A stretch of DNA of 8,029 nucleotides, from the NCBI GenBank assembly GCA_934631055.1, contig CAKTXP010000104.1, forward strand, positions 1-8,029. The letters run 5' to 3'. How positions within the stretch are numbered: position 1 is the stretch's first letter; every line of letters starts with the position of its first letter. The notes beneath the pieces are model-generated. The model was given only the letters and a program-made list of their open reading frames with translations, was not told the DNA's origin and searched no databases. Position numbers and translations under genes: made by a program. Of the stretch, positions 5,279 through 8,029 are shown one piece after another. This DNA is from an uncultured Clostridia bacterium. GTDB taxonomy: Bacteria > Bacillota > Clostridia > Christensenellales > Aristaeellaceae.

Positions 5279-6202
5279 TTGCTGGACGAGTGGTTTGAGA
5301 AAAAAGTGGACGAGGCATGCGAAGCGGTTCCCGCTTATGCCAACCCGCGAAAGATCCGTCTGGCAAACTCTGCCATAGGCTGGCGGCTGTATCTCTACGG
5401 AAGCAGCATGAAGCGCGCGATGATGGGCATGCTCATCCATATTCGTTCCGAGGACGACATGAACCGATTCATGGAAGAAACGGCGGAGAGAAGCGACGAC
5501 TTCATGGCGCGGGCTTCCGGCTTTTTTAAGGAAAAGGCGCGGCTGCTGGCTGTGCTGGACGACGCGGGGATGCGGCTGAGGTTCGCGACGACGCTGTTCC
5601 TGTTCGGGCTGGCGGCACTGGGCACGCTGGCGGCCGGAGGGCGAGAGATGGCGCTATGCGCGCTGACGGTGTGCCTGATGCTGGTGTCGGCGGCAATGGA
5701 GCTGGGGTATGAGCCCATCTGCGGAAACATCCGGCAGAGATATCTGTTTTCCGTCTGCCTGCGGACGCTGGCGCTGTCCGCCCCGCTGGCGGATTATTTC
5801 CCGCGGTATATCGCTTACGGCGTGCTGAGCAACGTCGTGCTGCAAAGCGCGATGCTGGTGACGATCGGCGCGCATCTGGCGCTGTTCTGCGCGCTCATTT
5901 TGTTCAACCGGCGGCAGCCCATCCTGCTGAGACTGCTCAGCGGCGTACTGGGCATTGCGCCCGCGCTGACGGCGGCATCCGGGCTGGCACTGGCGGCGGC
6001 TGGATTTGCGCAGGGGCAGATGGCGGCGGGCATCCTGCGCGCGGCAGGCGTCCTGTTCGCCTTTTTCGGCGACAGGCTGATGGCGGTGACCGCGCTGGGC
6101 GGCATCCGGCTGAAATACGAAAGCGTATGGGAATGGCTGCTCATCTGCGGCGGCTTGATGCTGATGATGACAGGCGCGTGGATGAACGCCGCGCCGATTT
6201 GA
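5279..6202 (+). CDS. Multi-pass membrane protein of unknown function
   Basis: I do not recognise this family. With the TTG start it has 307 residues; the frame is open back to an ATG at 5219, which would give 327. Residues 1 to about 95 are polar and charged and look cytoplasmic, including an acidic stretch HIRSEDDMNRFMEETAERSDD. After that come about six to eight hydrophobic segments (approximately 102-119, 125-142, 160-172, 178-210 possibly two, 217-242, 250-268, 284-302), ending in a short tail. No catalytic motif, cysteine pair, transporter signature or signal peptide is evident. Arg/Lys-rich loops (FNRRQP, GGIRLKY) lie between helices. The stop is 21 bases before lepA, so it is probably co-transcribed with it, but no functional link to EF4 is known to me. 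The TTG start is inferred from the ribosome site. Confidence 0.72.
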   Translation: MLDEWFEKKVDEACEAVPAYANPRKIRLANSAIGWRLYLYGSSMKRAMMGMLIHIRSEDDMNRFMEETAERSDDFMARASGFFKEKARLLAVLDDAGMRLRFATTLFLFGLAALGTLAAGGREMALCALTVCLMLVSAAMELGYEPICGNIRQRYLFSVCLRTLALSAPLADYFPRYIAYGVLSNVVLQSAMLVTIGAHLALFCALILFNRRQPILLRLLSGVLGIAPALTAASGLALAAAGFAQGQMAAGILRAAGVLFAFFGDRLMAVTALGGIRLKYESVWEWLLICGGLMLMMTGAWMNAAPI

Positions 6203-6210
6203 CCTGAAAC

Positions 6211-6215
6211 GGAGG
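6211..6215 (+). promoter_or_regulatory. Ribosome binding site deciding the TTG start of lepA
   Basis: GGAGG lies 8 bases before the TTG at 6224 and 23 bases before the first in-frame ATG (6239). The spacing selects TTG, although the internal ATG would give a product only five residues shorter. Confidence 0.75.
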
Positions 6216-6223
6216 ATATCAAC

Positions 6224-8029
<1,806 letters not shown>

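Overview
The window looks like chromosomal sequence from a GC-rich, Gram-positive-type Firmicute, probably a gut-type member of the Clostridia. This rests on tightly packed genes, strong GGAGG-type ribosome sites, mixed ATG/GTG/TTG starts, the tsaB-rimI pair, a single-domain LUD protein and the style of the Mur-ligase/Ddl pair. The taxonomic guess is inference; there is no rRNA or tRNA to anchor it.

Left edge (1-649): the 3' end of tsaB (tRNA t6A synthesis) overlaps rimI (ribosomal-protein N-acetyltransferase). A weak terminator-like hairpin and a gap of 136 bases follow.

Centre (786-4351): a three-gene forward operon holds an alpha/beta hydrolase, a MurF-like ligase and a D-Ala-D-Ala-ligase-like ATP-grasp enzyme. 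The MurF-like protein has a multi-helix membrane domain in place of the usual UDP-substrate domain. The first two genes overlap by 4 bases (GTGA) and the third starts 15 bases further on. The ligase keeps the catalytic ATP-grasp residues and the Lys-Tyr of D-Ala-D-Ala enzymes. It lacks the Ser-x-x-Pro segment that holds the second substrate and carries an enlarged omega-loop region. Together they read as a dedicated, probably membrane-associated pathway that makes a dipeptide or dipeptide-like unit and attaches it to an acceptor, with a hydrolase of unknown specificity. This is the most interesting part of the window.

Convergent junction (4352-4583): the whole space between the stop codons of the ligase and the reverse-strand LUD gene is a near-symmetric palindromic element. 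It has imperfect terminal inverted repeats of about 39 bases and seven internal perfect hairpins, all with three-base loops. It resembles a non-autonomous mobile or REP-like element more than a simple terminator.

Right part: a LUD-domain protein (reverse strand, 4582-5196) has its own extended -10 promoter. An unrecognised multi-pass membrane protein (forward, TTG start at 5279) diverges from it. It is followed 21 bases later by a complete lepA (elongation factor 4, TTG start), whose stop codon is the last three bases of the window.
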